A DNA stretch of 22,702 nucleotides, from the NCBI GenBank assembly GCA_964538675.1, contig CAZIGM010000031.1, positions 1 to 22,702 of the forward strand, in the 5' to 3' direction. Made by a program: the position numbers and the translations under genes. Origin of the DNA: CAZIGM01 sp964538675. Lineage in GTDB: Bacteria; Bacillota; Bacilli; Tepidibacillales; Tepidibacillaceae. Under the pieces are notes generated by a model. It was not told where the DNA came from. It saw only the letters and a program-made list of their open reading frames with translations, and did not search any database. Each line of letters starts with the position of its first letter. Within the stretch, counting starts at the first letter, position 1. Below are positions 7,606-14,958 of the stretch, piece after piece.

Positions 7606-7917
7606 ATGTACGCAATTTTTAAAACAGGCGGCAAGCAGTATAAAGTTCAAGAAGGAGATACTATCTATATTGAGAAATTATCTGCAAATGAAGGGGATAC
7701 TGTTGAATTTGATGAGGTTTTAATGGTATCTAAAGACAATGATATGCTTGTTGGTAATCCAACAGTTGTAAATGCTACAATTACTGGTAAATTAGAAAAA
7801 CATGGCAGAGGACAAAAAATTATTGTTTTTAAATATAAAGCAAAGAAAAACTATCATCGTAAACAAGGTCATCGTCAACCATTTAGCAAAGTAGTAATCG
7901 AAAAAATTAATGCTTAA
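7606..7917 (+). CDS. rplU: 50S ribosomal protein L21
   Basis: The 103-residue protein is full length for bacterial L21. It shows the family N-terminus MYAIFKTGGKQYKVQEGD and the C-terminal RNA-binding KYKAKKNYHRKQGHRQPF. L21 binds 23S rRNA early in large-subunit assembly. It starts with an AGAGGAGG site after the L21 leader and is the first gene of rplU-prp-rpmA. Its stop codon TAA overlaps the ATG of the next gene by one base. Confidence 0.98.
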   Translation: MYAIFKTGGKQYKVQEGDTIYIEKLSANEGDTVEFDEVLMVSKDNDMLVGNPTVVNATITGKLEKHGRGQKIIVFKYKAKKNYHRKQGHRQPFSKVVIEKINA

Positions 7918-8255
7918 TGATTAAAATATTAATTGAGAAATCTAGTAACGATAGAGTTTCTAGTGTAACTGTGGAAGGACATGCTCTGTATAATGAAAAA
8001 GGGAAAGATATTGTCTGTTCCGCTGTATCAGCATTAACTATTGGCGCAATAAATTCGGTTGAAAGCTTACTAGATGTTGATTTAGTGCCAATAGAGAATG
8101 AAAATGATGGTTATCTATTTTGGAATATTCCTAAAATAGAAGATAATTATACCGATGATCGATTACAATTGTTAATGAAAGCTATGGTTGAATCATTATT
8201 AATGATTGAAAAAGAATATAAAAAAAATATACGAATTAGAATAGAAACGACTTAA
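7917..8255 (+). CDS. prp: Prp cysteine protease, processes ribosomal protein L27 (YsxB family)
   Basis: This 112-residue protein always sits between rplU and rpmA in Firmicutes. The catalytic pair is visible: His in VEGHALYN (residue 22) and Cys in KGKDIVCSAVS (residue 34). In Staphylococcus, Prp removes the N-terminal extension of L27 after a Phe-Ala, a step needed for ribosome assembly. The matching substrate extension is present in the next gene. The start overlaps the rplU stop as TAATG, so translation is coupled and no separate ribosome binding site is needed. Confidence 0.93.
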   Translation: MIKILIEKSSNDRVSSVTVEGHALYNEKGKDIVCSAVSALTIGAINSVESLLDVDLVPIENENDGYLFWNIPKIEDNYTDDRLQLLMKAMVESLLMIEKEYKKNIRIRIETT

Positions 8256-8270
8256 TAGGAGGTGGTTGCT

Positions 8271-8561
8271 ATGTTAAAAATGAATTTACAGTTATTTGCT
8301 TCTAAAAAAGGAGTAGGTAGTACAAAAAATGGACGCGATAGTATATCTAAGCGTTTAGGAGTTAAACGTGCTGATGGTCAATTAGTAACTGCAGGAAGTA
8401 TTTTAGTGCGCCAACGTGGAACTAAAATATATCCAGGTACTAATGTTGGTATTGGTGGAGATGACACTCTATTTGCAAAAACAGAAGGTGTTGTAAAATT
8501 TGAACGCCTTGGTCGTGATCGTAAACAAGTTAGTGTATATACAACTGCATTAGAAGCATAA
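8271..8561 (+). CDS. rpmA: 50S ribosomal protein L27 with Prp-cleavable N-terminal extension
   Basis: The protein has 96 residues. The first residues MLKMNLQLFA form the extension known from Firmicutes, followed by SKKGVGSTKNGRDS, the normal mature N-terminus that reaches the peptidyl-transferase centre. Cleavage is expected after Ala10. ATG at 8271 is chosen because AGGAGGTGG (8257-8265) is correctly spaced; the in-frame GTG at 8262 lies within that site. It is the last gene of the rplU operon and is followed by a terminator. Confidence 0.97.
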   Translation: MLKMNLQLFASKKGVGSTKNGRDSISKRLGVKRADGQLVTAGSILVRQRGTKIYPGTNVGIGGDDTLFAKTEGVVKFERLGRDRKQVSVYTTALEA

Positions 8562-8577
8562 ACGTTAATATTTCTTA

Positions 8578-8602
8578 TCCCAGCCTTATGGCTGGGATTT
8601 TT
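8578..8602 (+). terminator. Rho-independent terminator after rpmA
   Basis: The perfect 8-bp stem TCCCAGCC/GGCTGGGA with loop TTAT is followed by TTTTT. Confidence 0.93.
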
Positions 8603-8665
8603 ATGTTTAACCCTAAAGAAAAATACTGTATACTTGGGATATGTAAATAATGGAGTTGATAGAAA

Positions 8666-9388
8666 GTGGTAATAAATACTTTGTTCTTCATTTCTATACT
8701 AATTGTTCTCATTCAAATTTTCTTACCATATGAAGGTACTATTAATATATTAATTTTATTTTTAGAAATAATTATTCTCATTTATCTTTGGTTTAGAATT
8801 AATAAAAAGTGGAATTCTAGAAGATGTAATGACATTAATTGTAATCATTTGATAATAGAAATTATGAGGAAATTCAGACATGACATGTTAAATAATATCC
8901 AGATTATTTCTTGTTATGCAACCTTAAAGAGGAATGAAGATATTATTAATCAGATAACAACTATTAATTATATTGCAATACAACAGAGCTTAATTGCTTC
9001 TTTTTCAAATGAAACGTTTGCAGCTTATTTTTATAAAATTCATGCCTTATTTCCAAATTTAATTATAGAATTGGAAATAGAAGAAGATATCAATATAGTT
9101 AAAGACAGATTTAATGAAAGATTAACTTCTGATTTATTAGACAAAACCATTAAAGTGATTTATTTAGTAGTTGATGATACCATTGAACAACATCTTTCAT
9201 TGTTTATTGGAAGTAGTAATGACTATTTGATTATTAATTTAGAATTTGAGGGGAGTATAGCTAAAGTTTATAATAAGATTCACAAGATTGAAAAGAAAAT
9301 GATAAGGAATAATGGTAAATTTGTAATTGGTTTGAATACTGACCAGAAATTTATTGTTGATATGCATTTTCCATTAAAGAAGGTATAG
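8666..9388 (+). CDS. Spo0B-like sensor-kinase-type protein with two N-terminal membrane segments
   Basis: The 240-residue protein has two hydrophobic segments (about 4-20 and 26-43) with a short loop between. A SpoOB-alpha type helix follows, with FRHDMLNNIQIISCYATL, where H72 is the candidate phospho-accepting histidine and the surrounding RHD.LN..Q matches the Spo0B helical hairpin. The C-terminal part (about 110-240) has no visible N or G boxes of a kinase ATPase domain, as in Spo0B. In Bacillus, Spo0B is a soluble phosphotransferase between Spo0F and Spo0A, encoded just before obg, the same place as here. The membrane anchor is a difference. The start is GTG with GGAG ten bases upstream. 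It ends 10 bases before obgE, so the two are likely co-transcribed. Confidence 0.72.
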   Translation: MVINTLFFISILIVLIQIFLPYEGTINILILFLEIIILIYLWFRINKKWNSRRCNDINCNHLIIEIMRKFRHDMLNNIQIISCYATLKRNEDIINQITTINYIAIQQSLIASFSNETFAAYFYKIHALFPNLIIELEIEEDINIVKDRFNERLTSDLLDKTIKVIYLVVDDTIEQHLSLFIGSSNDYLIINLEFEGSIAKVYNKIHKIEKKMIRNNGKFVIGLNTDQKFIVDMHFPLKKV

Positions 9389-9398
9389 AGGTGTAGTG

Positions 9399-10697
9399 AT
9401 GTTTGTAGATAAAGTTAAAATATATATTAAAGCAGGAGATGGCGGTAATGGGCAAAAATCTTTTAGAAGGGAGAAATATGTCCCAGAAGGTGGCCCATCA
9501 GGTGGAGATGGTGGAAAAGGTGCAGATATTATTTTTCGGGTTGATGAGGGGTTAAGGACTTTATTAGATTTTCGTTATCAGAAGCATTTTAAAGCTGTTA
9601 GAGGTGAACACGGAAAAACTAAAGGTCAGCATGGTGCTAACGCGGAAAACATGATTGTAAGAGTACCACCTGGAACAGTTATAATTGATGATGATACAAA
9701 AGAATTGATTGTAGATCTTACTCGCAATGGTCAACAGATTGTAGTTGCGAAAGGTGGCCGTGGTGGTAGAGGGAACATGAGATTTGCGACTCCAGCGAAT
9801 CCTGCTCCAGAGATTGCTGAAAAGGGAGAACCAGGTGAAGAACGATATATTGTTCTTGAATTAAAGGTAATGGCTGATGTCGGGTTAGCAGGTTTTCCAA
9901 GTGTAGGCAAATCAACTTTATTAAGTTCAGTATCTAGAGCCAAACCAAAGATAGCTGATTATCACTTTACTACTTTAACGCCAAATCTAGGTGTTGTGGA
10001 AGTAGACGATGGTAGAAGCTTTGTTATGGCTGATTTACCGGGACTAATCGAAGGGGCTCATTTAGGTGCAGGGTTGGGTCATCAATTTCTAAGACATATT
10101 GAGCGGACAAGAGTAATTGTTCATGTTATAGATATGGCGGCTACTGAGGGAAGAGATCCTTATGAGGATTGGCTAAAAATTAATCATGAACTGGGAAGCT
10201 ATAATATTAATCTGATGGAACGTCCCCAAATAATTGTAGCTAATAAAATGGATATACCGGGTGCGGATGATAATTTGCTTAAATTCAGAAATAAAATAGA
10301 AGAGAAATATCCAATATATTCTATTTCAGCAGTTACAGGTCAAGGAATAAAAGAGCTACTATATGCTGTTGCCGATAAGCTAGATACGATACCATTTGAA
10401 CCTTTAATTGAAGACACTGAAGTTGAAGTTGAAGCTGAAGATAAAAAGATATACAAATTTAAAGCAAAAAATGAAGATGAATTTATTATTACAAAAGAAA
10501 ACGACATATATGTTTTAAAGAGTGAAAAAATAGAAAAATTGTTTAAGATGACTAACTTTGATCAACATGAATCTGTAATGCGTTTTGCTAGAATATTAAG
10601 AAAAATGGGTGTTGATAAGGAATTGAGAAAAATGGGTGCAGAGAATGGGGATAGTGTGAAAATAAGTGAGTATGAATTTGAATTTGTAGAACAATAA
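9399..10697 (+). CDS. obgE: Obg/CgtA GTPase
   Basis: This essential GTPase of 432 residues acts in 50S assembly and stress control and, in Bacillus, affects sporulation. The glycine-rich Obg domain occupies about 1-158 (KAGDGGNG, REKYVPEGGPSGGDGGKG, GGRGGRGN). The G domain has G1 GFPSVGKS (165-172), G3 DLPG (212-215), G4 NKMD (282-285) and G5 SAV (310-312). The C-terminal OCT domain lies at about 350-425. ATG at 9399 gives the conserved MFVDKVKIY start with AGAGGTG upstream; the GTG at 9396 is in frame but less likely. The gene follows the spo0B-like gene, as in Bacillus. Confidence 0.97.
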   Translation: MFVDKVKIYIKAGDGGNGQKSFRREKYVPEGGPSGGDGGKGADIIFRVDEGLRTLLDFRYQKHFKAVRGEHGKTKGQHGANAENMIVRVPPGTVIIDDDTKELIVDLTRNGQQIVVAKGGRGGRGNMRFATPANPAPEIAEKGEPGEERYIVLELKVMADVGLAGFPSVGKSTLLSSVSRAKPKIADYHFTTLTPNLGVVEVDDGRSFVMADLPGLIEGAHLGAGLGHQFLRHIERTRVIVHVIDMAATEGRDPYEDWLKINHELGSYNINLMERPQIIVANKMDIPGADDNLLKFRNKIEEKYPIYSISAVTGQGIKELLYAVADKLDTIPFEPLIEDTEVEVEAEDKKIYKFKAKNEDEFIITKENDIYVLKSEKIEKLFKMTNFDQHESVMRFARILRKMGVDKELRKMGAENGDSVKISEYEFEFVEQ

Positions 10698-10725
10698 ACT
10701 GTTATCATATTATGACTTTGTAATG

Positions 10726-10749
10726 AACTTGGAAATATTCCAAGTTTTA
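10726..10749 (+). terminator. Terminator after obgE
   Basis: The perfect 9-bp stem AACTTGGAA/TTCCAAGTT with loop ATA is followed by a TTATTA-rich tail instead of a pure T run. The tail leads into a (TTA)6 simple repeat at 10747-10764. Confidence 0.75.
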
Positions 10750-10764
10750 TTATTATTATTATTA
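10747..10764 (+). repeat. (TTA)6 simple-sequence repeat
   Basis: Six uninterrupted TTA units lie between the obgE terminator and the promoter of the threonine operon. Such tracts can vary in length by slippage; no function is visible. Confidence 0.9.
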
Positions 10765-10774
10765 TGATTACCTA

Positions 10775-10803
10775 TTGTTTATTTTTTCAAATTAATTTAT
10801 AAT
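10775..10803 (+). promoter_or_regulatory. Sigma-A-type promoter of the ACT-hom-thrC-thrB operon
   Basis: -35 TTGTTT (10775-10780), a 17-base spacer and a perfect -10 TATAAT (10798-10803). The start of transcription would fall near 10810, about 35 bases before the first ATG. Confidence 0.6.
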
Positions 10804-10843
10804 GTCCATTATATATAAACAAAAGTTCTTTTAGGGGGAACAT

Positions 10844-11296
10844 ATGGATAGAAAAGCTGAAAAGGATGTCTACTATTTAGTCAGTGCTGAGATATTACCG
10901 GAAGCTATTCTTAAAACTATTGAAGCAAAAAAATTATTAAAAAGTATGGAAGTTGATACAGTTAATGAAGCAGTTAAAAAAGTTGGATTAAGTAGAAGCG
11001 CTTTCTATAAGTACAAAGATGGTATTTATCCATTCAATGCAATGATGAAAGAGAAAATTATTACTATATCTATTGATTTAGAACACAAACAAGGATTATT
11101 ATCCGTTTTATTATCTCAGGTTGCAAAATTTGGGGGTAATATATTGACTATAAATCAAACAATACCATTGCAAGACTCGGCAAACATCGTACTTTCTATT
11201 GACACAGTAAATATGAAAGATGATATAACGAATTTAATTAATTCTATAAAAATGTTAGATGGAGTTAACAGGGTACAAATTATTGGAAAAGGATAA
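10844..11296 (+). CDS. ACT-domain protein of the PheB/UPF0735 family
   Basis: The 150-residue protein has an N-terminal helical part with an HTH-like stretch EAVKKVGLSRSAFYKYKDG (about 42-60). A C-terminal ACT domain follows (about 72-148, IISIDLEHKQGLLSVLL-type core and GGNILTINQ). ACT domains bind amino acids. In B. subtilis, pheB lies next to obg and pheA; here it heads a homoserine/threonine operon, so a role in sensing an amino acid for this pathway is plausible but not shown. The start has a GGGGG-rich ribosome binding site. The stop is 27 bases before hom. Confidence 0.88.
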   Translation: MDRKAEKDVYYLVSAEILPEAILKTIEAKKLLKSMEVDTVNEAVKKVGLSRSAFYKYKDGIYPFNAMMKEKIITISIDLEHKQGLLSVLLSQVAKFGGNILTINQTIPLQDSANIVLSIDTVNMKDDITNLINSIKMLDGVNRVQIIGKG

Positions 11297-11323
11297 TAAA
11301 AGGACTGGATATTGGAGGAAAAT

Positions 11324-12622
11324 ATGAGAGAAGAAAATACAATAAAAATTGGATTATTAGGTTTAGGAACTGTTGGCTCAGGAGTAATAAAAATAATTGA
11401 AGCACATAAGCAGGATTTAACTCAAAAAACTGGAGTTAATATTAAAGTTGAAAAAGTACTTGTTCAGGATATGAATAAAGAAAGAGATATCTTATTAGAT
11501 AAGAATGTTTTAACTAACAATCCATATGAGATTTTAGATAATCCAGATATTGAAGTTATTATTGAAGTTATGGGTAGTGTTGAAGTAACCTTTCAATATT
11601 TAATGTATGCATTAGAAAAAGGAAAACATATAGTAACAGCTAATAAAGATTTGATTGCTATTCATGGTCCGAAATTAATGGTTCAAGCAAATAAATATAA
11701 AAGAAATATTTTTTATGAAGCTAGTGTGGCTGGAGGTATACCTATACTAAGATCTTTAGTAGAAGGACTTTCCTCCGATCGTATCACAAAAATAGTTGGG
11801 ATTGTAAATGGAACAACGAACTATATACTTTCAAAAATGAGCGAAGAAGGTCTTTCGTTTGATTCAATGCTAGAAAAAGCACAAAGATTAGGATACGCAG
11901 AAGCAGATCCAACTTCAGATATTGAGGGCTTAGATGCAACGATGAAAATGGTTATATTAAGTAATCTCGCTTTTAATATGGATGTTAACTTTAATGATGT
12001 ATGTGTTAAAGGCATAACAGGAGTTACTGAAGAGGACATTAATTTTGGTAAACAATTAGGTTATGTAATCAAATTATTAGGAATTGCCAAGTTAAATGAT
12101 GAACAATTAGAAGTAAGTGTACAACCGACATTGGTTCGCAAAAAGCACCCATTAGCCAAAATAGACGGTGTTAATAATGCTATTTATGTTTATGGAGAAG
12201 CTGTTGGAGAGACCATGTTTTATGGTTCGGGTGCTGGTCAATTACCAACCGCTACTGCAGTAGTTTCTGATTTAGTTAGTGTAATAAAATACAATAAGAT
12301 AGGTTTGTATGGAGAGAATATTGCTCCATATCGCCAGAAGAGAATAAAAACTGATGAACTGATAGAACATCGCTATTTTATAAGGCTAAAGGTAGTTGAT
12401 AAAATTGGGGTTTTAGCAAAAATAACGAAGCTATTTGCAGAGAATACGATTAGCTTACAGGAAATACTACAATTACCTGATGATGAGGAAACAAAAGCTC
12501 AGCTAATACTTATAACACATACTACATCAAAAGCTAAAATGAATAATTTATTAAAAGATATTAAGGAATTAGAAGTTGTTGATCTTGTTAATAGCGTATA
12601 TCCAGTTGAGGAAGGGGAATAA
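11324..12622 (+). CDS. hom: Homoserine dehydrogenase
   Basis: This enzyme reduces aspartate semialdehyde to homoserine with NAD(P)H, the branch point to threonine and methionine. The 432 residues contain an N-terminal Rossmann motif IGLLGLGTVGSGV (about 8-20), TANKDLI, EASVAGGIPIL and the family signature around GYAEADPTSDIEGLDA. The C-terminal ACT domain (about 355-430, RYFIRLKVVDKIGVLAKIT) is the usual site of threonine feedback. ATG at 11324 sits five bases after GGAGG; an upstream TTG at 11312 is in frame but overlaps that site. It is followed immediately by thrC. Confidence 0.96.
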   Translation: MREENTIKIGLLGLGTVGSGVIKIIEAHKQDLTQKTGVNIKVEKVLVQDMNKERDILLDKNVLTNNPYEILDNPDIEVIIEVMGSVEVTFQYLMYALEKGKHIVTANKDLIAIHGPKLMVQANKYKRNIFYEASVAGGIPILRSLVEGLSSDRITKIVGIVNGTTNYILSKMSEEGLSFDSMLEKAQRLGYAEADPTSDIEGLDATMKMVILSNLAFNMDVNFNDVCVKGITGVTEEDINFGKQLGYVIKLLGIAKLNDEQLEVSVQPTLVRKKHPLAKIDGVNNAIYVYGEAVGETMFYGSGAGQLPTATAVVSDLVSVIKYNKIGLYGENIAPYRQKRIKTDELIEHRYFIRLKVVDKIGVLAKITKLFAENTISLQEILQLPDDEETKAQLILITHTTSKAKMNNLLKDIKELEVVDLVNSVYPVEEGE

Positions 12623-12623
12623 A

Positions 12624-13676
12624 ATGAGAAACCAAGCATTAATAGAAAAATACAAAGATTATTTACCAGTAACTGAAAACACACCAATGCTAACTTTATA
12701 TGAAGGTAATACACCTTTAATTGAAGCGAAAAATTTATCAGAGCAATTGGGAATAAAATTATATTTTAAGTATGAGGGAATGAATCCTACAGGATCTTTT
12801 AAGGATCGTGGCATGGTTTTTGCTGTAGCTAAAGCTCTTGAATCAGGAAGCAAAACTATTATTTGCGCTTCAACTGGGAATACTTCAGCGGCCGCTAGTG
12901 CGTATGCTGCAAAAGCTGGAATAAAAAGCATAGTTGTTATTCCGGATGCTAATATAGCTTTGGGAAAATTGGCTCAAGCAATAGCGTATGGAGCAAAAGT
13001 TATATCAATTAAGGGTAATTTTGATCAAGCTTTAGATATTGTAAGAGAAATTTCTAAAAATGACGAATATACGTTGGTCAACTCAGTTAATCCTTATCGT
13101 ATTGAGGGGCAAAAAACGGCAGCATTTGAAATCGTTGATTGTCTAGGAGATGCACCAGATTATTTAGCTATTCCCGTAGGTAATGCTGGTAATATTACAG
13201 CCTATTGGAAAGGATTTAATGATTATAAAAATGCTAATAAAAGCACTAAGCTTCCAAAAATGATTGGATTTGAAGCAGAGGGTGCTGCTGCATTAGTTAA
13301 GGGTGAACCTATTTTTAATCCTGAGACAATTGCAACTGCTATTAGAATTGGAAGACCTGCAAGTTGGGATGGCGCAATAAATGCAGCAAAAGAGTCTAAT
13401 GGTCTTATTGACTATGTGACTGATGAAGAAATTTTATATGCATATAAATTAATAGCAAGAAAAGAGGGTATATTTGCTGAGCCTGCCTCTGCTGCTTCAT
13501 TAGCGGGAATATTGAAAAAGCATAAAAATGGCTTTTTTAAAGAGGGTGATATTGTAGTTAGTGTTCTTACTGGACATGGTCTAAAAGATCCTAATGTAGC
13601 TGTTAAGATGGTAGATACAGAGCTAGAAGCAATAGAGAATGATTATAACGAAGTATTAAGGGCAATAAATTCCTGA
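12624..13676 (+). CDS. thrC: Threonine synthase
   Basis: This is the PLP enzyme that converts phosphohomoserine to threonine, 350 residues, the short Bacillus-type form. The PLP lysine is K60 in NPTGSFKDRGM. Other marks are STGNTSAAASAYAAKAGI and the phosphate-binding PVGNAGNITAYW. The C-terminal GLKDPN motif is also present. ATG at 12624 follows GAAGGGG and lies one base after the hom stop, so coupling is likely; longer upstream reading in the same frame only overlaps hom. Confidence 0.96.
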   Translation: MRNQALIEKYKDYLPVTENTPMLTLYEGNTPLIEAKNLSEQLGIKLYFKYEGMNPTGSFKDRGMVFAVAKALESGSKTIICASTGNTSAAASAYAAKAGIKSIVVIPDANIALGKLAQAIAYGAKVISIKGNFDQALDIVREISKNDEYTLVNSVNPYRIEGQKTAAFEIVDCLGDAPDYLAIPVGNAGNITAYWKGFNDYKNANKSTKLPKMIGFEAEGAAALVKGEPIFNPETIATAIRIGRPASWDGAINAAKESNGLIDYVTDEEILYAYKLIARKEGIFAEPASAASLAGILKKHKNGFFKEGDIVVSVLTGHGLKDPNVAVKMVDTELEAIENDYNEVLRAINS

Positions 13677-13687
13677 GAGGAGAAGAA

Positions 13688-14620
13688 ATGATAGTGGAAG
13701 GACAAGTGTATGAGGTAAAAGTTCCAGCAAGTACTGCCAATTTAGGTCCAGGCTTTGACAGCTTCGGATTAGCTCTTCAAATTTACTTAACTATTCGTTT
13801 TAAGTTATCTGAAATAACAATTATTAAAATAATAGGTGAAAATCTTGAATCTTTGCCACAAGATAAGAGTAATCTTATATATAAATCAATGAAATATCTA
13901 TTTAAACTTGAGAATAAAAAGATGCCTAATATTGCTTTGGAAATAAAAAGTGATATACCGTTATCTAGGGGACTTGGAAGCAGTGGAACAGCAATAGTAG
14001 GTGGATTATTTGCTGCAAATCAATTGTTAGATTGTCCTAAAACTAAAGAGGAGTTATTTCAAATAGCTACTAAATTGGAGGGTCATCCAGATAATGTAGG
14101 AGCATCGGTATTTGGGAATTTTGTTGTGACAGCTTATGATGGTGAGGAAAAAGCTCAAATATCAACTTTACCTTTCCCGGAGGCTCTTAAAATTGTTCTA
14201 ATGATTCCAAACTATACACTTTCCACGGAAGTAGCAAGAGAATTAATACCAGAAAAAATTCCATTGAAGGATGTTTCCTTTAATATTGGACATTCTTCTT
14301 TATTATTAGCTTATATTTTAACAAATCAAGTAGATAAAATGCATTTAGCTATGAAAGATAGAGTCCATCAACCTTATAGACAGAAAAATATTAAAGGATT
14401 ACAAAAAGCAGTGGACTTATCAGAAAAAAGAGGCATTTTTAGCACTGCGTTAAGTGGAGCAGGACCAACCATTTTATTTTTTGCAAAAGAAGAAAAATTA
14501 TCTGAGGTTTATGAAATCATTAATCTTTTAAAGATTGAAGAAGATTTGGAAGTAGAGATTAAAACAGTTTCGCATGCAACAGAGGGAACAAGCATCTCTA
14601 ATCTTCAGTCAATAGATTAA
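13688..14620 (+). CDS. thrB: Homoserine kinase (GHMP family)
   Basis: The 310-residue GHMP kinase phosphorylates homoserine to feed thrC. Visible motifs are the N-terminal VPASTANLGPGFDSFGLAL, the ATP-binding loop PLSRGLGSSGTAIVGG (GLGSSG at 95-100), EGHPDNVGAS, and the C-terminal motif LSGAGPTI. The ribosome binding site is GAGAGGAG, and the gap after thrC is 11 bases. It is the last gene of the operon; the next clear terminator is at 14839-14875. Confidence 0.96.
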   Translation: MIVEGQVYEVKVPASTANLGPGFDSFGLALQIYLTIRFKLSEITIIKIIGENLESLPQDKSNLIYKSMKYLFKLENKKMPNIALEIKSDIPLSRGLGSSGTAIVGGLFAANQLLDCPKTKEELFQIATKLEGHPDNVGASVFGNFVVTAYDGEEKAQISTLPFPEALKIVLMIPNYTLSTEVARELIPEKIPLKDVSFNIGHSSLLLAYILTNQVDKMHLAMKDRVHQPYRQKNIKGLQKAVDLSEKRGIFSTALSGAGPTILFFAKEEKLSEVYEIINLLKIEEDLEVEIKTVSHATEGTSISNLQSID

Positions 14621-14669
14621 CAGATTATTGTATCTTGAAGAAAATGTTCTGAATATAAAGCCGAACTTT

Positions 14670-14835
14670 ATTCAGATGGAGTTTTTCACCTAAAGGTATA
14701 AGGGCAACTAAGACTTACGCTTCGTTTCAACTTGCGTAAATCAAGTTTTCTTTAATTCCACCTGAATTCTAGTACGACTTATCCTAAATTCATTCCCCCC
14801 CACTTAAGAAGTGGGGGTCTTATCATATCTGGATA
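14670..14835 (+). repeat. Composite intergenic repeat R, related in inverted orientation to 21235-21288
   Basis: This is most of the 338-base gene-free gap after thrB. The left part is bounded by near-perfect inverted repeats: ATTCAGATGGA (14670-14680) and TCCACCTGAAT (14757-14767), 10 of 11 pairing. The stretch TCCACCTGAATTCTAGT..GACTTATC (14757-14783) recurs inverted at 21245-21271 with 25 of 27 matches. CTTATCATATCTG at 14819-14831 also recurs there. Between the two CTTATC copies lies an extra segment with a strong hairpin. No protein is encoded. Confidence 0.7.
14797..14817 (+). repeat. Strong palindrome inside repeat R
   Basis: CCCCCACTT and AAGTGGGGG form a perfect 9-bp stem with a three-base loop AAG. 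No T tract follows, so it is not a standard terminator. The related copy of the repeat at 21245 lacks this segment. Confidence 0.85.
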
Positions 14836-14838
14836 TAT

Positions 14839-14875
14839 GTATTTGTAGCTTTACGACTACAAATACTATTTTTTT
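14839..14875 (+). terminator. Rho-independent terminator before the LysM gene
   Basis: The perfect 10-bp stem GTATTTGTAG/CTACAAATAC with an 8-base loop is followed by TATTTTTTT. It probably ends transcripts from the threonine operon. Confidence 0.88.
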
Positions 14876-14920
14876 GCCCAAATCTTATTATAAAAATGAT
14901 TAGCAAAAAGCCCAAAATTG

Positions 14921-14930
14921 CATATGATGT
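14921..14930 (+). promoter_or_regulatory. Possible sigma-K/E-like -10 before the LysM spore gene
   Basis: CATATGATGT resembles the late mother-cell -10 form CATA...T(A). It is well placed: transcription would start near 14933, just ahead of the AAGGAGGG at 14944. No clear -35 is visible, so this is weak. Confidence 0.25.
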
Positions 14931-14958
14931 AATGTATTTTACCAAGGAGGGCAAAAGA

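Noticed and set aside
9718..9943. Two minus-strand open frames inside obgE
   Set aside because: They lie over the conserved Obg glycine-rich and G1 coding sequence and have no independent support.
10735..10770. TTATTATTA tract as a CRISPR or regulatory array
   Set aside because: It is only a (TTA)6 simple repeat; there are no spacers or longer repeat units.
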